From the NCBI GenBank assembly GCA_024277605.1, contig JAJRUU010000218.1, forward strand, positions 1-8,320: DNA of 8,320 nucleotides, written 5' to 3'. Each line of letters begins with the position of its first letter. Positions within the stretch are counted from its first letter, which is position 1. The DNA comes from a bacterium (GTDB lineage: Bacteria; SZUA-182; SZUA-191; JAJRXT01). This document shows positions 1-5,782 of the stretch, one piece after another. The notes beneath the pieces were generated by a model, which was given only the letters and a program-made list of their open reading frames with translations, was not told where the DNA came from and searched no databases. Made by a program: the position numbers and the translations under genes.

Positions 1-707
1 ATAGTGCCCCACACAAAAACCCCATTTAGTATAAACGCTACCACGGCATCCTGCTTGTGCCCGGCATATAACTGCCCCATACCGGGTACTACCGCAGATA
101 ACCCACCGGCCAGCCCCGGCGATTTGTAGGGCAGCTCCACTCCCTTACGGGTTTCCCGGCTTAACGCTTCGGCGTCTATACCCCCCCATTTGCCTATGCG
201 GCTGAATTCATCGCCCGCTTGCAGCCAATTAGCCTGATTTAAATAACTCTGCCCGATTAAATAGCGGGCTTCGTCCACCTCTGCGCTATCAGGGAATTGA
301 TTGAGCAGTGATTCCAGTTGACGGCGTGCATTGGTATACTCGGCCTTTGCATAATAGGCTTCCCCAATTTTATAAAGTAGCTTACTTTTATTTTTTTCCG
401 GTAACCTTAGCATAAGTAGAGACTGAAAATATGCTATAGCCTCATCCCAGCGCTCGCCTTTAAAAAAGCAATTTCCAATTTGCAGCTGAAGCTCACTTGC
501 GTCTGGGTATTGCGGGTAGTGGAACAATAGACGCTTATATTCAGTAATCGCCCGGTAGTATTCTCCTTCTGCGAAGAGGTGTTCTGCGAAAGAGAAGATT
601 TCTTGCGCCCCGGCAGCGGCTTCAGGTAAAACCGGCGTCTTTCCCCAGGCTGGATTTGAGAAAGCTATCCCCCAGATTATAATAATGAGGCCCAATGTTT
701 TAATCAT
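1..707 (-). CDS. Exported TPR-repeat protein with a C-terminal PGxGQxYxG motif (3' end outside window)
   Basis: The reading frame is open from ATG at 705-707 to the left edge (235 codons visible). Residues 1-22 form a signal peptide (MIKT, then a hydrophobic run ending near NPAWG), so the protein is probably periplasmic or envelope-associated. Residues about 39-172 hold roughly four TPR-like helical hairpins (for example AEGEYYRAITEYKRLLFHYP, and GEAYYAKAEYTNARRQLESL followed by FPDS), resembling the BamD/YbgF type of TPR protein. Residues 197-217 contain SPGLAGGLSAVVPGMGQLYAG followed by a hydrophobic stretch, probably the start of a membrane segment. PGxGQxYxG is seen in small membrane domains of the TM2/DUF5683 kind; that assignment is inference. 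The start overlaps the end of the upstream amidohydrolase gene by 8 bases (ATGATTAA), which suggests translational coupling. Function is unknown; a scaffold or envelope-assembly role is plausible. Confidence 0.8.
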   Translation of the reverse strand, partial: MIKTLGLIIIIWGIAFSNPAWGKTPVLPEAAAGAQEIFSFAEHLFAEGEYYRAITEYKRLLFHYPQYPDASELQLQIGNCFFKGERWDEAIAYFQSLLMLRLPEKNKSKLLYKIGEAYYAKAEYTNARRQLESLLNQFPDSAEVDEARYLIGQSYLNQANWLQAGDEFSRIGKWGGIDAEALSRETRKGVELPYKSPGLAGGLSAVVPGMGQLYAGHKQDAVVAFILNGVFVWGT

Positions 708-1644
708 GGATTTTAAGTTGTTCCTGTTTTAATAAGCGCATTATATTCCCCCCCAAGATGTTTTTTAGCTCCTCATGGGTAAGCCCAAGTTGCCCCAGAA
801 TTTCCAACTGCTCATTTAATATCTGAGTGCGATAGCCGCGCGGGAAATAACTGGAATCAGTACCAAATATAATGCGCTCTGGCCCCACCAGCGAGAGGAA
901 TTTTTCGAAAATCTGCTTTAAGCTGAGCGGATAGGGCAGATATTTCAACCAAATATTGGAGCTTGAAGTATCAAAGTGCACATTAGCGCAATGATAGGCC
1001 AAAAAGAGCGCTTCCTGTAAATACCCGGTACCGAAATGGGGCACGATAATATTAAGCTTAGGGAAATCCCTTCCCACCGGTTGCAAATCCAGCGGATTAG
1101 TGTAGCGTACATCGGCGAAATAGGCCAGGGTTAATCCCATATGAAAGATAATCGGCCAGCCCTTACGTTCGGCCAGCGCATACAGCGGGTAAGCTTTTTC
1201 ATCATGCACATAAAACCGCTGCAAGGCAGGGAAGAGCTTTAGCCCTAAAAATCCGCCATGCTGCATCCGCTCCTCCAACCGGGCTACCGCCTGCTGATCC
1301 AATGGATCAACCGTAGTAAAACCCCAGAAACGTGATTGCCCCTGGCGTATAAATTCGCAAAAATCGGATGATTCCGGTACCAGGCACAGGAATACTCCCC
1401 GGCTTATGCCATTTTCATCCAACTCCGCCTGCCACTTGACGGCCAATTCACTCCCGGATAAATCGGGAAACTCCCACGGAGGATTGTTCAGCCGGGCGGC
1501 ATGCCGATTGCGGCGTTTTTTGTCCTCTTCTATAAGCGCCGGGTTTCCCCGACTCCAGATTTTCGCCGCCTGGGCCTGGGTATTTTTATTCATAAAGTGG
1601 ATATGGGCATCCACAACAGGAAAATCCAGATCATGATGTTTCAT
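700..1644 (-). CDS. Amidohydrolase family 2 metal-dependent hydrolase
   Basis: This 314-residue protein has the TIM-barrel amidohydrolase-2 (PF04909-like) pattern. VDAHIHF at residues 11-17 gives metal ligands H14 and H16. GLKLFP carries K136 on a core strand, IIFHMG gives H168, IIVPHFG gives H203, and IIFGTDSSYFPRG gives the catalytic aspartate D263. The tail ILGGNIMRLL (297-305) is the usual family ending. No signal peptide is seen, so it should be cytoplasmic. Known members hydrolyse or decarboxylate small aromatic or lactone-like substrates (ACMSD-type decarboxylases, PDC-type lactonases); the sequence does not tell which. The length is normal. It is followed with 8 bases of overlap by the TPR gene, so the two are probably co-transcribed. 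No good Shine-Dalgarno lies upstream of the ATG; the leader is the end of repeat copy A, which abuts the start codon. Confidence 0.85.
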   Translation of the reverse strand: MKHHDLDFPVVDAHIHFMNKNTQAQAAKIWSRGNPALIEEDKKRRNRHAARLNNPPWEFPDLSGSELAVKWQAELDENGISRGVFLCLVPESSDFCEFIRQGQSRFWGFTTVDPLDQQAVARLEERMQHGGFLGLKLFPALQRFYVHDEKAYPLYALAERKGWPIIFHMGLTLAYFADVRYTNPLDLQPVGRDFPKLNIIVPHFGTGYLQEALFLAYHCANVHFDTSSSNIWLKYLPYPLSLKQIFEKFLSLVGPERIIFGTDSSYFPRGYRTQILNEQLEILGQLGLTHEELKNILGGNIMRLLKQEQLKIHD

Positions 1645-1824
1645 CCCGATCTATTCATAAATTCAGACTGGGTTTGCAAGACATCCCTTGTGAGATAAGG
1701 TGCATGAGCCAACGTCCAATAACACTTTGTTTGCCCGAGGCGGCAGGAAAAGGAAGCTGATAAATCTATGCTTTTCAAGTAAATGTCGATTTCCCCATAA
1801 CAAGACCCGAATTTTTCGGGTCAT
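1643..1824 (+). repeat. Interspersed repeat, copy A (full length)
   Basis: This is the longest, best preserved copy of a repeat found five times here. Shared blocks, read on the plus strand, are GATCTATTCATAAATTCAGA (1648-1667), GGTTTGCAAGACATCCCTTG, TGAGATAAGG, GAGCCAACGTCC (about 1706-1717), a middle block TTTGTTTGCCC and GGAAGCTGATAAAT shared with copy E, and a terminal hairpin at 1804-1822 shared with C, D and E. Its left end touches the start codon of the amidohydrolase gene and its right end lies 58 bases from the stop of the acetolactate decarboxylase gene. I see no open reading frame and no transposase. Confidence 0.8.
1804..1822 (-). terminator. Hairpin at the right end of repeat A, possible terminator of the acetolactate decarboxylase gene
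   Basis: GACCCGAA and TTCGGGTC form a perfect 8-base-pair stem around a 3-base loop. Read leftward, the direction of the decarboxylase gene that ends at 1882, the stem is followed by TTGTTATGG, a short U-rich but imperfect tail. A weak intrinsic terminator is plausible. The same hairpin belongs to the repeat family, so termination may be incidental. Confidence 0.5.
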
Positions 1825-1881
1825 ATGCTTACTATCATAATAGAAAAATGTGGGAATTACAACGAAACTGAGAAAAGAGCA

Positions 1882-2652
1882 TCAGCGTTCAATGCTCTTT
1901 AACTCCTTCTGCTTATCCTTAGAAAGGTCAGCCTTATAAAACTCACCGCCCTCCGGCAGCAGCATATGCAGCTCTAAGGTATAATCGACTTCAACCATCA
2001 CACCTTTCAGTCGGCATTCGAGTACATGTCCCCCCGCCGTTCGGTCTTTATTAATAAAATGAAAATGATAGCCCGACACATTTACGCCTTTCATGTATGC
2101 GGGCAGGCGATAGCCTACCAACACGCCTGCGGTATTATGAAATTCAAAGGTAGGCTGCTGCCTGGCGACTTCCACCAGCGGGGGATAGGGTTTTTCCTGC
2201 CTGGGCACACTTCTGGTTTTGATATAGTCAAAAACCCCGGTTATTTTAATGGCATAAAAAATGTTTTTGGTGGCCCACAGACTATCCAGATATTGCTGCA
2301 ACGCATCATAATCCAGCGGCTGATCAAGCACAATGGCTTTATCCGCCTCAAAGAAGGTCACTGCAGCAAAAGGGGTTTTAAGCGCACCATCGACCGGATA
2401 GGCTTTGCCGTCACTTTTTATCTGATAAAAGCCGCCATCCACGGCGAGCATCTCCCCATCCAACCCATTAAAGGTGCCAATGCCAAAATCACCCCGTTGC
2501 ATTAGCTCACGATAGCTAAGCTCCCCGTCATACACTCCCTCAAGCAGCGCATTTATGGTTGAAGCTTGAAACAGAACATCCTTGTTTTTAGGTAGCTGCA
2601 AGCAGCCGGATAAGGCTAATATGGTTATCCACAAATAACAGTGTTTTTTCAT
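1882..2652 (-). CDS. Acetolactate decarboxylase, predicted lipoprotein
   Basis: The enzyme converts (S)-2-acetolactate to (R)-acetoin and CO2, the step before 2,3-butanediol. Family landmarks, numbered from the ATG at 2650-2652 (256 residues): GTFNGLDGE (59-67), TPFAAVTFF (93-101), SVPRQEKPYPPLVEV (148-162), VSGYHFHFINKDRTAGGHVLE (192-212). The zinc histidines are H196, H198 and H209, with E67, R147 and E255 as the other active-site residues. These keep a constant +2 offset from the numbering I recall for the Brevibacillus enzyme, so the site looks intact. The N-terminus MKKHCYLWITILALSGC is a lipoprotein signal with lipobox LSGC; Cys17 would be lipidated and Leu at +2 is compatible with outer-membrane sorting. 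The ATG is preferred to an in-frame TTG four codons upstream (2664) because it starts the signal peptide cleanly and has TTGGA about 7 bases ahead. No acetolactate synthase or butanediol dehydrogenase gene is nearby. Confidence 0.93.
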   Translation of the reverse strand: MKKHCYLWITILALSGCLQLPKNKDVLFQASTINALLEGVYDGELSYRELMQRGDFGIGTFNGLDGEMLAVDGGFYQIKSDGKAYPVDGALKTPFAAVTFFEADKAIVLDQPLDYDALQQYLDSLWATKNIFYAIKITGVFDYIKTRSVPRQEKPYPPLVEVARQQPTFEFHNTAGVLVGYRLPAYMKGVNVSGYHFHFINKDRTAGGHVLECRLKGVMVEVDYTLELHMLLPEGGEFYKADLSKDKQKELKSIER

Positions 2653-2679
2653 GATAGTATCCAATAGTTGATTTTTTAT

Positions 2680-2758
2680 CCTGATCTATTCATAACCTCA
2701 GACTAGGTTCGCAAGACATCCCTTGTGAGATAAGGCTTACGAGCCAACGTCCTGAACC
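2680..2758 (+). repeat. Interspersed repeat, copy B (left part only)
   Basis: It matches copy A closely over its first 80 or so bases: CTGATCTATTCATAA (2681-2695), GCAAGACATCCCTTGTGAGA, TAAGG and GAGCCAACGTCCTGAA. The middle block and terminal hairpin are missing or unrecognisable; only CCCGAATAACCCG follows. It lies 28 bases upstream of the decarboxylase ATG with its left end towards that gene. The AT-rich 78 bases after it (2759-2836) hold nothing I can assign. Confidence 0.75.
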
Positions 2759-2836
2759 CGAATAACCCGTACATAATATAACATATTTTATCCTGAATAT
2801 AGATTAAGTGGGTTAAAAATAATGCCCCAACATAAC

Positions 2837-2900
2837 CTGATCTATCCATAAACTCAGACTCCTAGATTCGCCCATAACAAGACCCGAATTTTTCGGGCCC
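2837..2900 (+). repeat. Interspersed repeat, copy C (internally deleted)
   Basis: The left end CCTGATCTATCCATAAACTC (2837-2856) matches the start of copies A and B. After CAGACTCCTAGATTCG it jumps directly to CCCATAACAAGACCCGAA (2871-2888) and the terminal hairpin, which match the right end of copy A at 1794-1811. About 115 bases of the internal part are missing, so both ends are kept while the centre is lost. In the hairpin one A-T pair of copy A is an A-C mismatch. Confidence 0.7.
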
Positions 2901-2935
2901 AAGAGTTTTTCAATCCAACCAAGTTATTGTTTTCG

Positions 2936-3118
2936 ATGATTTTTGGACAAACAGAACACCAATTGGAGAAAGCAAAACTTGACCTTGTTAAAAATAGCGA
3001 TAAACTGTAAACAAGGGTTGGTGAGCGAACAGCGGAACTCAAGGCTGTACACGACCAGTTGTTGCATGCCGAAAAGCAGAGCGCCTTGGGCAAATTATTC
3101 GCTTCAATCGTACATTAA
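2936..3118 (+). pseudogene. Relic of a sensor histidine kinase (coiled coil and H-box fragment)
   Basis: Read in one frame from 2936, the translation gives QLEKAKLDLVKNSDKL, then a TAA stop at 3008-3010, then TRVGERTAELKAVHDQLLHA and EKQSALGKLFASIVH before a second TAA at 3116. This is the coiled-coil linker and dimerisation helix typical of hybrid or PAS-type histidine kinases (compare RVxERTAEL and EKLAALGxLxAxIAHEINNP). The last His (3113-3115) corresponds to the phosphorylated residue, and the frame breaks just where EINNP should follow. No ATPase domain is present downstream; the cytochrome promoter follows instead. I infer a decayed remnant of a larger gene with one in-frame nonsense codon and a 3' truncation. 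A short functional peptide is unlikely. Confidence 0.7.
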
Positions 3119-3141
3119 CCGCATTGCATATGAAATATAAA

Positions 3142-3171
3142 TTGCGCTTTACATATTTGTCAAGGTATAAT
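3142..3171 (+). promoter_or_regulatory. Putative promoter of the cytochrome c gene
   Basis: A perfect TATAAT lies at 3166-3171. The best placed upstream hexamer is TTGCGC (3142-3147) with an 18-base spacer, a poor -35 match. A start near 3178 would give a leader of about 17 bases that already contains the Shine-Dalgarno. Assigned from position and the -10 only. Confidence 0.5.
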
Positions 3172-3178
3172 GTTTCCG

Positions 3179-3189
3179 AAAGGAGGTGA
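3179..3189 (+). promoter_or_regulatory. Strong Shine-Dalgarno that decides the cytochrome start
   Basis: AAAGGAGGTGA is an almost full complement of the 16S anti-Shine-Dalgarno tail. It lies at the right distance from the ATG at 3195. The alternative GTG at 3186 lies inside this site and therefore cannot be the start. Confidence 0.85.
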
Positions 3190-3194
3190 AAATC

Positions 3195-3707
3195 ATGAAA
3201 AAGTTGCTCATGGTAATAGGCGTTATATTGTGTGCTTTTGTGTTATCCGAGTCGGCATTCGCCGCCCAAGAGTCTTCTACTGTACTGTTTGAGCAAGTCT
3301 GTGGTAAATGCCATTCGCTGGAAAGAGCATCCTCCAGAGCAAGAACAAAAACCGGTTGGAACAGGACTGTTACCCGGATGACAGAGAAAATGGTTACTTT
3401 GGGATATTCTGATGTTAGTCAGGGCGATGCGCAACAAATAGTTGATTATCTACACTCCAACCATGGATATAAAAGCTCTGGGATAAATAGAGCAGAGGAG
3501 AGAAGACAGGAACTCCTCGAGAAAGTAACCTCGTCAGAAGCACAGTTGTCAACCGCTGAGGAGAGAAGGCAGAAACTCCTCGAGAAAGTAACCTCGTCAA
3601 AGGCGCAGTTATCAAAGGCTGAGGAGAGAAGGCAGAAACTCTTAGAAAAATTCACACCAACCAAGGCTCGTACAGTCAGTGTGGGAGCTAAGACCGTTCG
3701 TCCATAA
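3195..3707 (+). CDS. Exported monohaem cytochrome c with C-terminal charged helical repeats
   Basis: The 170-residue product starts with a Sec signal peptide (MKKLLMVIGVILCAFVLSES, cleavage near AFA-A at 23-24). A single haem-binding motif CGKCH follows at 36-40. The pattern C-x-x-CHS, W55, then V59-x-R-M62, and later QQIVDYL (80-86) is that of a small class I c-type cytochrome; M62 (or M66) is the likely axial ligand. Haem attachment would occur in the periplasm. Residues 100-162 are three copies of a 21-residue unit beginning AEERRQ-K/E-LLEKVTSS, rich in Glu, Arg and Lys and predicted helical or coiled-coil. Such a tail is unusual on a small cytochrome and may bind a partner or surface; this is inference. 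It stands alone, with its own promoter and ribosome site, convergent with the ankyrin gene. The redox partner is unknown. Confidence 0.85.
   Translation: MKKLLMVIGVILCAFVLSESAFAAQESSTVLFEQVCGKCHSLERASSRARTKTGWNRTVTRMTEKMVTLGYSDVSQGDAQQIVDYLHSNHGYKSSGINRAEERRQELLEKVTSSEAQLSTAEERRQKLLEKVTSSKAQLSKAEERRQKLLEKFTPTKARTVSVGAKTVRP
3492..3680 (+). repeat. Three tandem 63-base repeats inside the cytochrome gene
   Basis: Units lie at 3492-3554, 3555-3617 and 3618-3680, each 63 bases, so the frame is kept. Units 1 and 2 are nearly identical in DNA (shared CTCCTCGAGAAAGTAACCTC), while unit 3 keeps GCTGAGGAGAGAAGGCAGAA and then diverges. This points to recent duplication by slippage or recombination. Copy number may vary between strains. 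Confidence 0.9.
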
Positions 3708-3790
3708 CTTGCGGACTTGCGGATGTTTCGGGAAAGGATAATAACGACATAAATTCGGTCGCTACAATAAAAGAGTCGCAGGAAAACTAT

Positions 3791-3818
3791 AGCAAGCCCT
3801 GCAAGTATAGGGCTTGCT
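3791..3818. terminator. Hairpin between convergent cytochrome and ankyrin genes
   Basis: AGCAAGCCCT and AGGGCTTGCT form a perfect 10-base-pair stem around an 8-base loop. Read leftward (ankyrin gene, stop at 3857) it is followed by ATAGTTTTCC, a weak U tract; read rightward there is no U run. It best fits a terminator for the ankyrin gene and perhaps a two-way barrier. Confidence 0.65.
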
Positions 3819-3856
3819 TATGCGGATGCCTGTCTGTTCTATACGGAATTTATCTC

Positions 3857-4417
3857 TTAAAATTCAACATCCAGGAGAGCGAACGCCTTATTCATCAAGG
3901 CATCCACGGTGTCTGTATGGCCGGATGAAGCCGCACACATCAAGGCGGTCGTGCCATCCTTATCCTTTGCGCTGACATCAGCCCCTTTATCCAATAAGGC
4001 TTCTACCGTAGCGGTATGGCCAAACAAAGCCGCCACCATCAGAGCGGTGAATCCATCCTTATCCTTTGCATTGACATCAGCCCCTTTATCCAGCAAGGCT
4101 CCTACTGTAAAGGTATGGCCAAACAAAGCCGCCACCATCAGGGTTGTAACACCATCTTTGTCTTTTGCGTTGACGTCGGCGCCGTTATTTAATAAAGCCT
4201 TTACGCTGGCAATTTGGTTGTTTTCTATGGCGTTAATTAATGCTTTGAAAATGACGTCATCCTGTAAATTTACATTGATGTTTTCTCCTCGTAAGGCTTG
4301 CTTAATAGCATGGTGACTTACAAAGGCTACATCCGCTTTTTGCATATTAATGCCGGCATAGACAGGAACTGTGGTTATCAGTGAGAGCATAAGAACTATA
4401 ATTTTTATGTATCGCAT
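3857..4417 (-). CDS. Secreted ankyrin-repeat protein
   Basis: The 186-residue product begins with a Sec signal peptide (MRYIKIIVLMLSLITTVPVYA, cleavage after residue 21). Ankyrin units follow: a diverged first one at about 52-84 (ending VKALLNNGADVNA), two canonical 33-residue units at 85-117 and 118-150 (KDKDGxTxLMVAALFGHTxT, then V-x-ALLDKGADV-x-A), and a shortened last unit from 151. The repeats should form a small protein-binding solenoid in the periplasm or outside the cell. AAAAGGA lies about 6 bases ahead of the ATG. Secreted ankyrin proteins occur as periplasmic catalase helpers and as effectors or inhibitors, but nothing here chooses among these. It stands alone with repeat copy E just upstream. 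Confidence 0.85.
   Translation of the reverse strand: MRYIKIIVLMLSLITTVPVYAGINMQKADVAFVSHHAIKQALRGENINVNLQDDVIFKALINAIENNQIASVKALLNNGADVNAKDKDGVTTLMVAALFGHTFTVGALLDKGADVNAKDKDGFTALMVAALFGHTATVEALLDKGADVSAKDKDGTTALMCAASSGHTDTVDALMNKAFALLDVEF
3890..4264 (-). repeat. Tandem 99-base ankyrin-coding repeats
   Basis: The two central units (4067-4165 and 3968-4066) are very similar in DNA, sharing GACATCAGCCCCTTTATCCA and GGTATGGCCAAACAAAGCCG on the plus strand. The flanking units at 4166-4264 and 3890-3967 are more diverged. This suggests a fairly recent duplication of one ankyrin unit. Confidence 0.8.
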
Positions 4418-4430
4418 TGTTTTCCTTTTA

Positions 4431-4608
4431 ACCAGACTTATTTATAAATTTATAACTGATTTGCCAGACACCTTATTGGGGCTGAGCTTAAATTCAACGT
4501 CCATGAAAGCTTTGTTTGCCCAAAAAGCCTTGACAGGAAGCTAATAAATTTAAGGTTTTCAGTCAGCTGTAGTGTTGCTATTAATAAAACCTGAATTATT
4601 CGGGTTGA
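4431..4608 (+). repeat. Interspersed repeat, copy E (diverged, enters the 3' end of grpE)
   Basis: It aligns with copy A over nearly its whole length: ACTTATTTATAAATT near the left end, TTTGCCAGACACCTTATTGG, CAACGTCC (4495-4502), CTTTGTTTGCCC (4510-4521), GACAGGAAGCTAATAAATTT (4532-4551), and the terminal hairpin AACCTGAA/TTCGGGTT at 4588-4606. It is clearly older or more diverged than A and B. Its left end faces the start of the ankyrin gene, 14 bases away. Its right 50 bases overlap the last 17 or so codons of grpE. Confidence 0.65.
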
Positions 4609-5188
4609 ATTGTCCAACTTTAACTCTTGCCGGGCGGATCAGTTTATCTTTCAGCATATAACCGGCCTGCACCTCCTCTGTTATCAGATGATTCTGCTTT
4701 TTATCTTTGACTATAACCACTTCCGCTGCTTCTTGAGTGTTGGGATCGAAAGGTTTCCCCTTCGTTTCCAATCGGCTGACCCCTTCTGCTCGTAGTTGTG
4801 CCCAGAATTGAGTCGTAATTTGCTTCAGCCCTTGCAGCAGCACATCATAACTATGCTTAGTTTCGGCTGAGTCCAACGCCCGATTAAAGTTGTCCAATAC
4901 CGGTAGCAGCCTGGATATTAACTGTGATTTTTCACTTTCTGATCTATTTTGCATCTCCCGCTCAAGTCGTTTTTTATAAGCATCATTTTCTTGTGTCAGT
5001 TTTTCCTTGAATTCCTCCAGGAATTGATCCTTGGCTGATAGCCGCTGTTGTAATTGTTCCACAAAAGTGGGGTAGCGCTGTTTATATTGGGCATCAGTAG
5101 TCTCTTCGGGCTTATGGCGTCGGTCAACAATTGTAAGTTTGGGTTGAGGCCGGTTTTCGTAATCCTCTTTACCCTGTTTTTCTTTCAT
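4559..5188 (-). CDS. grpE: GrpE, nucleotide exchange factor of DnaK
   Basis: GrpE dimers speed ADP release from DnaK in the cytoplasmic Hsp70 cycle. The 209-residue product has the expected order: a charged N-terminus, a long coiled coil (about 41-90), the four-helix-bundle segment LISRLLPVLDNFNRALDSAE (90-109), then the beta domain with GKPFDPNTQEA (144-154) and EEVQAGYMLKDKLIRPARVKV (171-191), the family signature. The usual His in FDPxxHEA is Gln here. GrpE proteins normally end soon after RPAxVxV; this one carries 17 more residues (QFNPNNSGFINSNTTAD) encoded by repeat copy E. AGGGAG lies 8 bases ahead of the ATG. The gene follows kdsC by 45 bases on the same strand, so the two are likely co-transcribed. 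No dnaK or standard dnaJ lies in the window. Confidence 0.93.
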   Translation of the reverse strand: MKEKQGKEDYENRPQPKLTIVDRRHKPEETTDAQYKQRYPTFVEQLQQRLSAKDQFLEEFKEKLTQENDAYKKRLEREMQNRSESEKSQLISRLLPVLDNFNRALDSAETKHSYDVLLQGLKQITTQFWAQLRAEGVSRLETKGKPFDPNTQEAAEVVIVKDKKQNHLITEEVQAGYMLKDKLIRPARVKVGQFNPNNSGFINSNTTAD

Positions 5189-5233
5189 AAGCTGTCTCCC
5201 TAGAGGTTATTGCATTGCATTCGACCAGACTTC

Positions 5234-5767
5234 CTAGAAATATCTGGCGGTAGCCTCTTGCCAACTGCCTTGTGCCTTCAGAATCAATTCCACGGCTTCA
5301 CGAACTGCCCCTTTTCCGCCTGGCTTTTGAGTTACGTAATGGGCGGCTTGTATAACCTCGGACGTTGCATCAGCCACTGCTATAGCCAACCCAGCCCTTC
5401 TCAACAAGGGCAGATCGACCAGGTCATCGCCGATATAAGCCACCTGTTCATCGGTCAACTGGTGAGTTTGCAGGATTTGTTCATAAACAGGCAGTTTTTT
5501 GAGTGCATTCTGATGAACCTCAGTAATCTCTAATTCACGGGTGCGTTGGGTTACCATACTTGAATAACGAGCGGTAATAATGGCGGTTTTTATCCCAACC
5601 CGCTGCGCCAGGCGGATGCCGAAACCATCGCGCACATTAAAATTTTTTATCTCCTGCCCGTCACCCGCATAAATAATCCGACCATCGGTGAGCACCCCAT
5701 CCACATCCATGATAAACATCCGAATGGATTTGGCTTTTTGCTGAACTGTGCGAATATCTTCGGACAT
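5234..5767 (-). CDS. kdsC: 3-deoxy-D-manno-octulosonate 8-phosphate phosphatase
   Basis: KdsC removes phosphate from KDO-8-phosphate, giving KDO for the lipopolysaccharide inner core; the enzyme is a cytoplasmic tetramer of the HAD superfamily (C0, no cap domain). The 177 residues match family length. Motif I is MDVDGVLTDG (20-29) with D21 as nucleophile and D23 as acid/base; motif II is IITAR with T65; motif III Lys is K90 or K91; motif IV is IGDDLVDLP (112-120) with D114/D115. The GGKGAVRE motif (150-157) near the C-terminus is typical of KdsC and separates it from other small HAD phosphatases. The Shine-Dalgarno is weak (AAGG). grpE follows 45 bases downstream. Its usual partners kdsD and the lpt genes are not here. 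Confidence 0.93.
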   Translation of the reverse strand: MSEDIRTVQQKAKSIRMFIMDVDGVLTDGRIIYAGDGQEIKNFNVRDGFGIRLAQRVGIKTAIITARYSSMVTQRTRELEITEVHQNALKKLPVYEQILQTHQLTDEQVAYIGDDLVDLPLLRRAGLAIAVADATSEVIQAAHYVTQKPGGKGAVREAVELILKAQGSWQEATARYF

Positions 5768-5782
5768 AATGAAACCTTTTTA

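Noticed and set aside
181..187. A run of seven C looked like a frameshift in the TPR gene.
   Set aside because: Recounting shows that seven G on the coding strand keep the frame (K-W-G-G-I-D-A), and the reading frame stays open to the window edge.
2026..2505. A long open frame on the plus strand.
   Set aside because: It is the antisense shadow of the acetolactate decarboxylase gene, which has full family motifs; the shadow has no recognisable protein features.
3186..3194. GTG at 3186 as the start of the cytochrome gene.
   Set aside because: It lies inside the AGGAGGTGA ribosome site, which is well placed for the ATG at 3195.
3492..3680. Regular repeats that could suggest a CRISPR array.
   Set aside because: The 63-base units are contiguous, without unique spacers, and keep a coding frame.
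3909..4316. An open frame of 135 codons with internal repeats on the plus strand.
   Set aside because: It is antisense to the ankyrin repeats; its periodicity follows from the 99-base units.
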